DNA of 64,000 nucleotides, taken from assembly GCA_902624535.1 (NCBI GenBank), contig CACNYF010000003.1:1-64000 (forward strand). The letters are read 5' to 3'. Shown one piece after another: positions 26,382 to 36,083 of the stretch (its first letter is position 1; every line of letters begins with the position of its first letter). This DNA comes from an uncultured Pelagibacteraceae bacterium. GTDB taxonomy: Bacteria > Pseudomonadota > Alphaproteobacteria > Pelagibacterales > Pelagibacteraceae. The notes under the pieces were generated by a model. It ran no database searches, was not told the DNA's origin, and saw only the letters and a list, made by a program, of their open reading frames with translations. The translations under genes and the position numbers were made by a program.

Positions 26382-26986
26382 TAAGGTACCAACCAAGTAT
26401 CTTTACTATTATCAATGTCAAATCTAGCTCTTCTATGACCTTTTGCAGCTAAATATAACCACTCAATAGATTTAATTTTACACTGTATAACAGTAAAGTT
26501 TTTATATCCTTCTTCGCTTTGTTCTTTTGTATAATCAAAATTATCTAATTCAGGTTTTAAACCAGATGTTGGAATATTAGACTCTGTACCTGGTCCATTA
26601 TCTACTAAGTAACATTTACGACTTATATGTTGAGTTTTTTCCCAAGATTGTTTTGTTATATCATTATCGTGATTAATTATTGCTTCAACTTTTAATCTCA
26701 CCTGAATTTTTTCTTCTTTATCGTAAAATAACATAGATGAATTAGGATTTTTTTCTAATATTTTAATTTTATCAGATCTAATATCACTGTGGAATTGTAC
26801 TATATTATTTTGTTCATCTGATTTTCTAAGAACAACAATTCTACTTTCAATATTGTCTTCATTTCCACATGAAAATACAGGTATTCTAAAAGGAGAAGAT
26901 CTATTAGTAACCGCATCATTTAACATTAACCAAATTTTCTTTTTTATTTCGGAAAAATCCTCGTAGTAGGGAACAGCGGTAGACAC
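26381..26986 (-). CDS. Pyridoxamine 5'-phosphate oxidase-family flavin-binding protein
   Basis: ESRIVVLRKSDEQNNIVQFHSDIRSDKIKILEKNPNSSMLFYDKEEKIQVRLKVEA. Confidence 0.75.
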   Translation of the reverse strand: MSTAVPYYEDFSEIKKKIWLMLNDAVTNRSSPFRIPVFSCGNEDNIESRIVVLRKSDEQNNIVQFHSDIRSDKIKILEKNPNSSMLFYDKEEKIQVRLKVEAIINHDNDITKQSWEKTQHISRKCYLVDNGPGTESNIPTSGLKPELDNFDYTKEQSEEGYKNFTVIQCKIKSIEWLYLAAKGHRRARFDIDNSKDTWLVP

Positions 26987-26988
26987 AA

Positions 26989-27864
26989 TTACTTTTTCTT
27001 TTTTAATCTAGCTATTAAACTTGAGCTATCCCAACGGTTTCCACCCATTTTTTGAACTTCAGCATAATAACCATCAACAATTTCAGTTACTGGTACAGGT
27101 GAACCATTTCTTTTTGCTTCTTCAATACAAATTTTTAAATCTTTTCTCATCCAATCTACAGCAAATCCATAATCAAATTTATCAGCTACCATAGTTTTAT
27201 ATCTATTCTCCATTTGCCAAGATTGAGCAGCACCTTTTGAAATAGTTTCCATAACTTTATCCATATCTAAACCTGCATTAATTCCAAAATTTACCGCTTC
27301 AGATAAACCTTGAACTAAACCTCCTATACACATTTGATTAACCATCTTAGTTAATTGTCCACTGCCTGATGGTCCAATCAAAGTTATTTTTTTACTATAA
27401 CAATCAATTATTGGCTCTGCATTTTTAAAATCACCATCATCTCCACCAACCATGACAGTTAAAATCCCACCTTCAGCACCTGATTGTCCTCCAGAAATAG
27501 GAGCATCTAAAAAACCAAATCCTTTATCTTTTGCGGCTTTATAAAGTTCTCTAGAAATTTCAGCAGACACTGTTGAATTATCTATGTATACACATCCTTC
27601 TTTAGCATTATGAAATAATCCATTATCGCCTAAAGTGACTTGTCTTAAATCATCGTCATTCCCAACACAGGTAAAAATAAAATCAGCATCTTTAGCAGCT
27701 TCAGATGGTGTATCAGCCATATTACCTTTGTATTCACCAATCCACCTTTCTGCTTTTGATTTTGTTCTGTTAAAAACAGTTACATTATGTCCTGCTTTTG
27801 ATATATATCCTGCCATTGGATAACCCATTACACCAAGACCTATGAAAGCAACTTTAGAAGTCAT
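26989..27864 (-). CDS. 3-hydroxyisobutyrate dehydrogenase/2-hydroxy-3-oxopropionate reductase family
   Basis: KVAFIGLGVMGYPMAGYISKAGHNVTVFNRT, FLDAPISGGQSGAEGGILTVMVGG, SGQLTKMVNQMCIGGLVQGLSEAV. Confidence 0.88.
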   Translation of the reverse strand: MTSKVAFIGLGVMGYPMAGYISKAGHNVTVFNRTKSKAERWIGEYKGNMADTPSEAAKDADFIFTCVGNDDDLRQVTLGDNGLFHNAKEGCVYIDNSTVSAEISRELYKAAKDKGFGFLDAPISGGQSGAEGGILTVMVGGDDGDFKNAEPIIDCYSKKITLIGPSGSGQLTKMVNQMCIGGLVQGLSEAVNFGINAGLDMDKVMETISKGAAQSWQMENRYKTMVADKFDYGFAVDWMRKDLKICIEEAKRNGSPVPVTEIVDGYYAEVQKMGGNRWDSSSLIARLKKKK

Positions 27865-27872
27865 ATTTTTTT

Positions 27873-29081
27873 ATGTTTAAAAATTTAAGTTTAAAAGTAA
27901 TTGTATTTGGATTTATATTTACATTTTTTTCAAGCTTTGGACAGAGTTTTTTTCTTGGAATATTTAATACCAGTATAAGAGAAACACTTTCTATTACTCA
28001 TGGACAATTTGGCTCTATATATGCTGCCGCAACACTTTGTAGTAGTTTATTATTAATTTGGTTAGGAAAAAAGATAGACGATATAAATATTTTTAGATTT
28101 TCAATTTATGTAACTTTATTATTATCATTCTCATGCTTTTTCTTTTCAAAAGTTTCTTCAGTTATTATTTTATTTATAGCAGTCTTTTTAATGAGATTTT
28201 CAGGTCAAGGAATGATGTCTCATACTGCAACAACAACAGTTTCAAGATATTTTACTAAATCTAGAGGGAAAGCGCTGAGTATATGTTGGTTTGGATTATC
28301 ATCATCAGAATTTATCTTACCGGTATTGATAGTTTTTTTATTATCATTAACTACTTGGCAAAATATATGGATGATAATTTCCTTGGTTATTTTAATTTTT
28401 TTACCTTTAGCATCATATATTTTAGTTAGGTCTGTTAAATTAGACACAAGGGAACAAACAGATGATCAGGAATTTAAAGAAGAAAATATCAAACAATGGA
28501 AGCGTATAGAAGTCGTTAAAGATTTTAAGTTTTATGTTGTCAGCATGAATATGCTTGCAATGCCATGGATAGCAACTGGTGTATTTGTATATCAATCTTT
28601 TATAACAACCTCAAAAAATTGGGGACCTTTTGTAATCGCACAATCTTTCATGTCTTATTCGGTATTCTCAGTTTTAACTCTTTTAATATCTGGAATTTTA
28701 ATTGACAAATTTACAAGCCGAAAATTATTGATTTTTATGAACATTCCACTTTTTTTATCTACATTTGTTATAATTAATTTTGATGCCCCAATAACTGCTT
28801 TTGTATTTCTTGGTTTAATTGGTATTTCTAATGGATTAGCAAACGTATTAGGATCTTCTACTTGGGCTGAAATTTATGGAGTTAAGCATATTGGTTCAAT
28901 TAAAGCTCTTACAACAGCCTTAATGGTATTTTCAACAGCTTTTGGTACAGCTTTATTTGGTGTTTTAATTGATATTGGATTTTCTATAGAGAAAATAGCT
29001 ATAATTTCAGCAATTTATATATTCTTATCATTTGTTCTCTTATTTTTTACTAGAAAGAAATTAAATCCTGTAACAATATAA
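27873..29081 (+). CDS. MFS transporter
   Basis: 402 aa, ~12 hydrophobic segments; FTSRKLLIFMN, GSIKALTTALMVFSTAFGTALFGVLIDIG. Confidence 0.8.
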   Translation: MFKNLSLKVIVFGFIFTFFSSFGQSFFLGIFNTSIRETLSITHGQFGSIYAAATLCSSLLLIWLGKKIDDINIFRFSIYVTLLLSFSCFFFSKVSSVIILFIAVFLMRFSGQGMMSHTATTTVSRYFTKSRGKALSICWFGLSSSEFILPVLIVFLLSLTTWQNIWMIISLVILIFLPLASYILVRSVKLDTREQTDDQEFKEENIKQWKRIEVVKDFKFYVVSMNMLAMPWIATGVFVYQSFITTSKNWGPFVIAQSFMSYSVFSVLTLLISGILIDKFTSRKLLIFMNIPLFLSTFVIINFDAPITAFVFLGLIGISNGLANVLGSSTWAEIYGVKHIGSIKALTTALMVFSTAFGTALFGVLIDIGFSIEKIAIISAIYIFLSFVLLFFTRKKLNPVTI

Positions 29082-29123
29082 AATCACTTGATTTTATTTC
29101 ATTCGAAGTATAAATAATCGCGC

Positions 29124-29651
29124 ATGGCAAGAGTTACCGTTGAAGATTGTATTGATAAAGTAGATAGCCCGTACGAATTGGTGTTGGTTGCAAAAGAAAG
29201 AGCCACACAATTAAATTCAGGTATAGAACCTACTTTAGATAGAGACAATGATAAGCACACAGTAATTGCATTGAGAGAAATTGCAGAAGAAACAATTAAA
29301 GTTCCAGATTTGACAGATGCAGCAGTCTACAAATTAAGAAAACATGTAGAGCAAGTAGATGACACTGCTGAAGAAGATGAAGATATTGGTGATGATTTTG
29401 AAAACCTTTACAAAGGTGAAATTTCAAAAAGTGGTGTACCAATATTACCTTCTAAAAGAGCAAGAAAAATTCCAGAAAAAATCCAAGTTTCAAAAGATGA
29501 CCTTGCTGAACTGTCTCCGTCTGCACAACCAGATGTTAGTGTAGAAAGTAACGACGATGCTGAAGATGAAGGTGATGTTTCTTTAGATCAAGTTTCTGAA
29601 GCTGAGGAACAAGCTTCGGAAGTCTCTAGTGAAGAAGAGACTAACAGTTAA
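29124..29651 (+). CDS. rpoZ: RNA polymerase omega subunit with acidic C-terminal extension
   Basis: [33 protein letters not shown]...[18 protein letters not shown], then a long Asp/Glu/Ser-rich tail. Confidence 0.85.
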   Translation: MARVTVEDCIDKVDSPYELVLVAKERATQLNSGIEPTLDRDNDKHTVIALREIAEETIKVPDLTDAAVYKLRKHVEQVDDTAEEDEDIGDDFENLYKGEISKSGVPILPSKRARKIPEKIQVSKDDLAELSPSAQPDVSVESNDDAEDEGDVSLDQVSEAEEQASEVSSEEETNS

Positions 29652-30794
29652 TTAAGTAAATTCTTTTAAAATTTTTTCCCTGTGTTCATCTAAGTCAGGT
29701 ATATCTCCTCTTGATTTTTTATCTTCATAAGAAGACATTTTTATAGGGTTACCTGCTGTTCTAAAATCTCCAACAACTTTATGATAAGCGTTAACTATCA
29801 TATTTCTTGCTTCGACTTGAGGGTTCTCTACTGCTTCTTTAATATTAAAAATTGGTCCACATGGTATTTTCAATTCTTCCATTTGTCTTACCCAATCTGA
29901 AGTATTCTTATTTTTAAGTTGATTTTCAAAAATTTCTTTTAACTCATTCATGTTTTCACATCTAAGTGAATTAGTATTAAATCTTTTATCGGTAATCATC
30001 TCTGGTATTTCTAAAACATTACATAGTTTTTCGTACAATTTATCATTACCTGCAGCAATAATAATGTAACTATCTTTTGTTTTAAAAGCTTCAAATGGCG
30101 CTATAGAGGGATGTCTTGATCCCATTGGTTTTGGTATTTCATTTTTTGATAAATATCTTGCAATTGCATTTTCTAAAATTGCAATTTGGCAGTCTAGCAT
30201 AGAAACATCTATAAACATTCCCTTGCCTGTTTTTTGTCTATCATACAAAGCTGCATTAATTCCAATTGCAGTAAAAAGGCCTGCTGTAATATCACCAATT
30301 GATGTTCCAACTCTAGTTGGCTCGCTATTTGGATGACCTGTAACACTCATCAGTCCACCCATTCCTTGAACTACCATGTCATAAGCGGGTAATTCTTTTA
30401 AAGGTCCAGTCTGACCAAAACCAGATGCAGATGCGTATATTAATTTTGGATATTTTTTACTTACATCTTTCCAACCATATCCCCATTTTTCCAAAGTACC
30501 TGGCTTAAAATTTTCTACTAAAATATCTGCTTTAGCTAAAATTTTATCGAAGATTTTTTTGTCATCTTCATTTTTTAAATTAAGTGCAATACTTTCTTTT
30601 CCTCTATTGAGTGACATAAAATATGCTGAATAATCTTTAACAAAAGGTCCAAATTTTCTTGAGTCATCACCAATTTCTGGTGCCTCTATTTTTATTACAC
30701 GTGCACCGAGATCAGACAAGATCATTGTACAATATGGACCCACTAAAACCCTAGTAAGATCAACAACTAATAAATTTTTTAATGGACCATCCAT
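29652..30794 (-). CDS. CaiB/BaiF family (family III) CoA-transferase
   Basis: VVDLTRVLVGPYCTMILSDLGARVIKIEAPEIGDDSRKFGP, SLNRGKESIALNLK, NFKPGTLEKWGYGWKDVSKKYP. Confidence 0.92.
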   Translation of the reverse strand: MDGPLKNLLVVDLTRVLVGPYCTMILSDLGARVIKIEAPEIGDDSRKFGPFVKDYSAYFMSLNRGKESIALNLKNEDDKKIFDKILAKADILVENFKPGTLEKWGYGWKDVSKKYPKLIYASASGFGQTGPLKELPAYDMVVQGMGGLMSVTGHPNSEPTRVGTSIGDITAGLFTAIGINAALYDRQKTGKGMFIDVSMLDCQIAILENAIARYLSKNEIPKPMGSRHPSIAPFEAFKTKDSYIIIAAGNDKLYEKLCNVLEIPEMITDKRFNTNSLRCENMNELKEIFENQLKNKNTSDWVRQMEELKIPCGPIFNIKEAVENPQVEARNMIVNAYHKVVGDFRTAGNPIKMSSYEDKKSRGDIPDLDEHREKILKEFT

Positions 30795-30820
30795 AATAAT
30801 AAGTATGTCATTTCCTTATA

Positions 30821-30849
30821 TTGACTCTTCCTTTCAAGTTCAATTTAAT
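30821..30849 (+). promoter_or_regulatory. Putative sigma-70 promoter for dctP
   Basis: TTGACT (30821-30826) - 17 bp - TTTAAT (30844-30849); 30 nt before ATG 30880. Confidence 0.5.
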
Positions 30850-30879
30850 ATCATCATTATAAATAAAAAGGGGAAAACT

Positions 30880-31890
30880 ATGTTAAGAAAAATAACATTA
30901 TATTTGTCTTCAATAATTTTAGCTTTTTCAATAGTAGGTTCTGCATATGCAGTTACATTAAAAGCAAGTCACCAATGGCCAGGAACACCTAGAGCTGATG
31001 GCTCTTTTGACCCACGTCATGAAATGGTACAAATTATTGCTGATGAAGTGAAAAAAGCAAACGTTGATTTAGAAATTAGAATTTATCCAGCTAAGTCACT
31101 TTATAAGCCTAAAGAACAGTGGAAACCTATGACTACAGGTCAATTAGATATTTCCGCTTTCCCATTAGCTTATGCATCAAAATTCCATCCAGAGTTTGAT
31201 GCTACATTAATGCCAGGAACTGTAAAAAATCATGATCATGCATTGAGATTTAATAAAGGTCCAATGATGACAGAGATTAAAAAAATAATCAGTGATGCTG
31301 GTGTTGTAGTATTATCTGATGCATGGCTAGGTGGTGGTTTTGCATCAAAAACTAAATGTATCAAAAATCCAAAAGATGCTAAAGGACAAGTGATGAGAGC
31401 TGCAGGAAAAGCTTTCAATCAAATGTTAGAGGCTGCTGGTGCAGGTATTCAAAGTATGCCATCATCTGAAATTTACACTGGATTACAAACTGGTGTATTA
31501 ACAGGTGCAAATACTAGCTCAGGAAGTTTTGTAAGTTACAAAATTTACGAACAAGTAAAATGTGCAACTCCTCCAGGGAAATTTGGTTTATGGTTTATGT
31601 ATGAGCCAATTTTAATGTCTAAGAAAAGCTACAATGCTTTAAATTCAAGCCAACAAGTGGCTTTAATGAAAGCTGGAAAAGTTGCTGAGAAATATATGAC
31701 AGCTCAAGTAGAAAACTTAGATAAAAAGTTTGAAGAAGCATACAAAGCTGCAGGTGTTAAATTAGTGTATATGGATGCTGATGATCATGCTGCTTGGGTT
31801 GATATTGCAATAAAATCATCTCACAAAGCTTTTGCTGAAAAAGTTCCAGGTGGCGATAAGCTAATGGAAATGGCTTTAGCAGTTAAATAA
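30880..31890 (+). CDS. dctP: TRAP transporter substrate-binding protein (start refined from 30805 to ATG 30880)
   Basis: MLRKITLYLSSIILAFSIVGSAYA signal peptide; KASHQWPGTPRADGSFDPRHEMVQIIADEV...MPSSEIYTGLQTGVLTGANTSS. Confidence 0.88.
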   Translation: MLRKITLYLSSIILAFSIVGSAYAVTLKASHQWPGTPRADGSFDPRHEMVQIIADEVKKANVDLEIRIYPAKSLYKPKEQWKPMTTGQLDISAFPLAYASKFHPEFDATLMPGTVKNHDHALRFNKGPMMTEIKKIISDAGVVVLSDAWLGGGFASKTKCIKNPKDAKGQVMRAAGKAFNQMLEAAGAGIQSMPSSEIYTGLQTGVLTGANTSSGSFVSYKIYEQVKCATPPGKFGLWFMYEPILMSKKSYNALNSSQQVALMKAGKVAEKYMTAQVENLDKKFEEAYKAAGVKLVYMDADDHAAWVDIAIKSSHKAFAEKVPGGDKLMEMALAVK

Positions 31891-31904
31891 AATAATATAT
31901 AAAG

Positions 31905-31940
31905 AACCCCTATTTATTCTCTATAAGTAGGGGTTTTTTT
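31905..31940 (+). terminator. Rho-independent terminator-like hairpin between dctP and dctQ
   Basis: AACCCCTA (31905-31912) / TAGGGGTT (31928-31935) plus T tract to 31940; dctQ ATG starts at 31941. Confidence 0.85.
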
Positions 31941-32435
31941 ATGAAAGAAAAATACTTAAAATTCTGTGATTATATTGCAAGAGCTTGTGGTGCTTTTGCT
32001 GTATTAGCTTTACTTTTATCAATTCTTGTTATTGTAGAATTAGTTTTTGAAAGATACTTTTTTCAAAGAGCAATAACGTGGCAAACAGAACTTGTCACAA
32101 TGCTTCTAGTTGCTTCAACATTTATAGGTAGTGCTTACGTTTTAAGTGAAAAAGCTCATGTTAGCATGGAGTGGATTTACGATTTTTTATCAAAAAAAAA
32201 TATTTTAAGACTTAAAATTTTTACCTCATTAGTCAGTTTATTATTCTTTTTAATTTTATTTTACTTTGGTTTTTTAATGGTTGAGGAAGCGTTTACTAAA
32301 AATTATTCAACAGGAACAGTTTGGGACCCTCCTTTGTGGGTACCATATTCTTCAATGATGATAGGGGCTGCGTTAATGATTTTACAATATATAGCAGAGA
32401 TAATTAAGCTTGCAGACGAAAAGGATACTAACTAA
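31941..32435 (+). CDS. dctQ: TRAP transporter small permease subunit
   Basis: TWQTELVTMLLVASTFIGSAYVLSEKAHVSMEWIYDFLS; position between dctP and dctM. Confidence 0.85.
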   Translation: MKEKYLKFCDYIARACGAFAVLALLLSILVIVELVFERYFFQRAITWQTELVTMLLVASTFIGSAYVLSEKAHVSMEWIYDFLSKKNILRLKIFTSLVSLLFFLILFYFGFLMVEEAFTKNYSTGTVWDPPLWVPYSSMMIGAALMILQYIAEIIKLADEKDTN

Positions 32436-33766
32436 TGGATCCATTAATAATTGCAATAATCGTTGCTGTTTTTACCTTGATAGTTTTATTTTCGGGAATA
32501 CCAATTGCCTTTGGTTTAAGCTTTGTATCAATAACTCTTTTAGTTGCTTTTGAAGGTTTCCAAATGCTAGATGTTTTTGCTGAAACTTTCTATGCAGGAT
32601 TAAATTCGTTTGTTCTACTTTCAATACCAATGTTTATTTTAATGGGAATGGCAGTAGCAAATTCTCCAGCAGGAAAAGATTTATATACAGGATTGGACAG
32701 ATGGTTATGGAGAGTACCTGGAGGTTTAGTTATTTCTAATATAGGAGCTTGTTCAATTTTTGCTGCACTAAGTGGATCAAGTCCTGCGACTTGTGCTGCA
32801 ATTGGCACCATGGGAATTCCTGAAATGAGAAAACGAGGATATTCTGATCAAATTGCAACTGGAACTATTGCAGCTGGCGGAACATTAGGAGTTTTAATTC
32901 CTCCAAGCATTGTTCTAATAGTTTATGGAATTGCGACTGGAACATCCATTGGAAGATTATTCTTAAGCGGATTGATACCAGGATTTATGCTTGCAGGTAT
33001 GTTTGCTATCTGGGCACTGATACACAGTTATTTTATAGATAAAGACTCTGCCAAAGCTCTAAAGAATAGAACACCCCCAACTTTCAAAGAAAAAATTGAA
33101 GTTTTACCAAGGATACTTCCTTTCTTAGCAATCATAGCTGGTGTTTTATATGTTTTATACGGAGGTGTTGCCACTCCATCAGAAGCTTCAGGAGTTGGAG
33201 CTTTTTTAGTTTTTGTTTTGATTGCAGTTGTCTACAAAATTTATCAACCAAAAAAAATATGGAATATTGTTAAAGTATCCATGAAAGAAAGTGTGATGAT
33301 AATGTTTATCATCGCAGCATCTTATCTATTTGCATTTACATTATCACAACTTTACGTAACTCAATCATTAGCTCAAAGCATGGTAGAGATGAGTTCTAAT
33401 AAATGGGTAGTATTTATTTTAATAAATATATTTCTGTTGATTGCAGGTTTCTTTTTACCTCCAGTTGCCGTAATTGTTATGACTTCAGCAATATTATTGC
33501 CAGTTATAACTCAACTTGGATTTGATCCGTATTGGTTTGCAATTGTATTTACAATTAATATGGAAATTGGCCTTATTACTCCACCCGTTGGATTAAACCT
33601 TTATATAATCAAAGGTATAACACCAGATGTTAGTTTGTCAGAAATCTTAAAGGGATCCATACCATTTATGATAATTATGGCCTTAGCTATATTTATTTTG
33701 TGTGTTTTTCCTGAGATTGTGACCTGGTTGCCTGACAAAATAATGGGAAAAAGTTTAGGTTTTTAA
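32435..33766 (+). CDS. dctM: TRAP transporter large permease subunit
   Basis: SIPMFILMGMAVANSPAGKDLYTGLDRWLWRVPGGLVISNIGACSIFAALSGSSPATCAAIGTMGIPEMRKRGY. Confidence 0.93.
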   Translation: MDPLIIAIIVAVFTLIVLFSGIPIAFGLSFVSITLLVAFEGFQMLDVFAETFYAGLNSFVLLSIPMFILMGMAVANSPAGKDLYTGLDRWLWRVPGGLVISNIGACSIFAALSGSSPATCAAIGTMGIPEMRKRGYSDQIATGTIAAGGTLGVLIPPSIVLIVYGIATGTSIGRLFLSGLIPGFMLAGMFAIWALIHSYFIDKDSAKALKNRTPPTFKEKIEVLPRILPFLAIIAGVLYVLYGGVATPSEASGVGAFLVFVLIAVVYKIYQPKKIWNIVKVSMKESVMIMFIIAASYLFAFTLSQLYVTQSLAQSMVEMSSNKWVVFILINIFLLIAGFFLPPVAVIVMTSAILLPVITQLGFDPYWFAIVFTINMEIGLITPPVGLNLYIIKGITPDVSLSEILKGSIPFMIIMALAIFILCVFPEIVTWLPDKIMGKSLGF

Positions 33767-33781
33767 TATATAAAAAATACC

Positions 33782-35089
33782 ATGCTAAATATAAAAAGAA
33801 TATTCGAGACGATTGCTGATGCTGGTCAAAAAATTTTAGAGAAAAATTCTTTAAGAAAATTCTCAAAGAAGAGGGATCTGATCGAGTTATGTGATGATTT
33901 GCTTTCATCAAAGGGAGCAGCATTTGGAATTACATTAGCAAGAGATATTTTGTTTCGATATCATAATTTATCTAATGAAGATAAATTAAAATTCTTACTT
34001 CATGTAAATGAAAAATACAAACCTGATACAGCAAATATTGATAAAGCTATTAAAGACTATACTGAAAATAAAAACAGTAGATCAATTTTAAATTTATCAA
34101 GAATTACATCAGGAATTAGAAAAGAATTGTTTGTTAGACTAAACATGGCACCAAATGGAACTGCTGAGATTGTTTCTTTGAGAGAAGATCTACAAATGTT
34201 TTTATTAAAAAATCCTGAATTAAAAGAATTAGATTATGATTTGATTGATATTTTTAAAAATTGGTTCAATCCTGGATTTTTAAAATTAAGAAAAATAACT
34301 TGGGACACAAAAGCTGCAATATTAGAAAAATTACTAAAATATGAAAAAGTTCATTCGATGAAAGATATGAATGAATTGAAGATTAGATTAGGTGAAAATA
34401 GAAGATTTTTTGCATATTTTCATCCAGCATTAGAAGATGAGCCGATAATTTTCGTTGAGATTGCATTAACTAAAGGACTAGCTAAATCGATACAAGAATT
34501 GACAAGACCTAATGATGGAAAAAAAGAAGATTATGATACAGCTACTTTTTATTCAATTAGTAACTGTCAAGAGGGACTTTCAAGAGTAACATTAGGTAAT
34601 TTTTTAATCAAAAGAGTTGTATATGAATTACAAGAAGAGTTACCTGATGTAAAATATTTTGGAACTCTATCACCCATACAAGGTTTTGCTGATTGGGTTA
34701 AATCATCAGAAAATGAGAAAATAAGTGAGGTCGTTCAAAAAGATAATTTTGTAAAAGTTGAGTTTTTAAAGTCATTAGATCTTAAAATTGGAGATAGAAA
34801 ATTTATTGATAATAAAGATTTACTTACAAAACTTGCTTTAAATTACTTGGCTGTACAAAAAAATGATCTAGGTTTTCCCATTAATGATGTTTGTAGGTTC
34901 CATTTAAAAAATGGAGCTGAAATTGATGATATAGTAATTAATGCCAATGTTTCTGATGTAGGTTTTAAAAGATCGTTTGGAATAATGGTTAATTATAAAT
35001 ACGAACTTGGAAAAATTGAGCAAAATCATCAAGAGTATGTAAACGAAAAGAAAATTAATATATCAAGCAAACTTAAAAAATATGTCTAG
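33782..35089 (+). CDS. Malonyl-CoA decarboxylase
   Basis: GAAFGITLARDILFRYHNLSNEDKLKFLLHV...RRFFAYFHPALEDEPIIFVEIALTKGLAKSIQEL...FYSISNCQEGLSRVTLGNFLIKRVV...LSPIQGFADWV. Confidence 0.9.
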   Translation: MLNIKRIFETIADAGQKILEKNSLRKFSKKRDLIELCDDLLSSKGAAFGITLARDILFRYHNLSNEDKLKFLLHVNEKYKPDTANIDKAIKDYTENKNSRSILNLSRITSGIRKELFVRLNMAPNGTAEIVSLREDLQMFLLKNPELKELDYDLIDIFKNWFNPGFLKLRKITWDTKAAILEKLLKYEKVHSMKDMNELKIRLGENRRFFAYFHPALEDEPIIFVEIALTKGLAKSIQELTRPNDGKKEDYDTATFYSISNCQEGLSRVTLGNFLIKRVVYELQEELPDVKYFGTLSPIQGFADWVKSSENEKISEVVQKDNFVKVEFLKSLDLKIGDRKFIDNKDLLTKLALNYLAVQKNDLGFPINDVCRFHLKNGAEIDDIVINANVSDVGFKRSFGIMVNYKYELGKIEQNHQEYVNEKKINISSKLKKYV

Positions 35090-36083
35090 ATTAAATAGAA
35101 CTGTTTCTGTTGCTCCTATGATGGATTGCACAGACAAACATGAAAGATTTTTCTTAAGACTAATTAGTAAAAACGTACTTCTCTATACTGAAATGATTGT
35201 CTCAGAAGCTATTGATAGAGGAGATAAAAAGAAACTATTAGAATTTGATATGAGGGAAAAACCTGTAGCTTTGCAGCTTGGTGGTTCTTCTCCAAAATTG
35301 TTAGCAAATGCAAGCAAAACTGGTGAAAATTTTGGTTATGATGAAATAAATTTAAATCTTGGTTGTCCAAGTAAAAAAGTGCAGAAAAATAAATTTGGAG
35401 CTTGTCTTATAAAAGAACCAAATTTAGTAGCTGATTGTTTAAGTGAAATGGTTAATGCAACTTCACTGCCAGTTACTGTGAAGACTAGAATTGGTTATGA
35501 TAATGTAGATCATTATGAGAACTTATACAATTTTGTAAATATTCTAAAAAGAACTGGAGTAAAAACATTTATCATACATGCAAGAAAAGCTATGTTAGGC
35601 AAGTTCACACCAAAACAAAATTTAAATATTCCACCACTAAAATATGATTACGTGTATAAACTTAAGAGAGATTTTAGTGACTTAGAAATAATTATAAATG
35701 GTGGAGTAACTTCTGTCTCAGAAGTTGAAAACCATTTAGAAAAAGTTGATGGTGTTATGATAGGAAGGTCAGTTTATCACTCTCCATATTTATTAGCAGA
35801 AATCGAAAATCAAATATTCAATAACTTTGATGTTTTAAGTAGGCAAGATATAATTGAAAAACTGATCGTATATGTAAAACAGGAGATAAAAAAAGGAACT
35901 AGATTAAATCAGATTATGAGACATACATTAGGTTTATTTCATGGTCAAAATGGATCGAGTTATTGGAAGCGTTATTTGAGTGAAAATATGTGTGTAAGAG
36001 ATGCAGATATTAGTAAAATTGATCACATTATGGATAAAGTAAAGCCAAACTCTCAAAATATATCAGCAGGACAGATTGACTAA
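35082..36083 (+). CDS. dusA: tRNA-dihydrouridine synthase A
   Basis: SVAPMMDCTDKHERFFLRLIS, LQLGGSSPKLLANASK, INLNLGCPSKKVQKNKFGACLIKEP, GVMIGRSVYHSPYLL. Confidence 0.9.
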   Translation: MSRLNRTVSVAPMMDCTDKHERFFLRLISKNVLLYTEMIVSEAIDRGDKKKLLEFDMREKPVALQLGGSSPKLLANASKTGENFGYDEINLNLGCPSKKVQKNKFGACLIKEPNLVADCLSEMVNATSLPVTVKTRIGYDNVDHYENLYNFVNILKRTGVKTFIIHARKAMLGKFTPKQNLNIPPLKYDYVYKLKRDFSDLEIIINGGVTSVSEVENHLEKVDGVMIGRSVYHSPYLLAEIENQIFNNFDVLSRQDIIEKLIVYVKQEIKKGTRLNQIMRHTLGLFHGQNGSSYWKRYLSENMCVRDADISKIDHIMDKVKPNSQNISAGQID

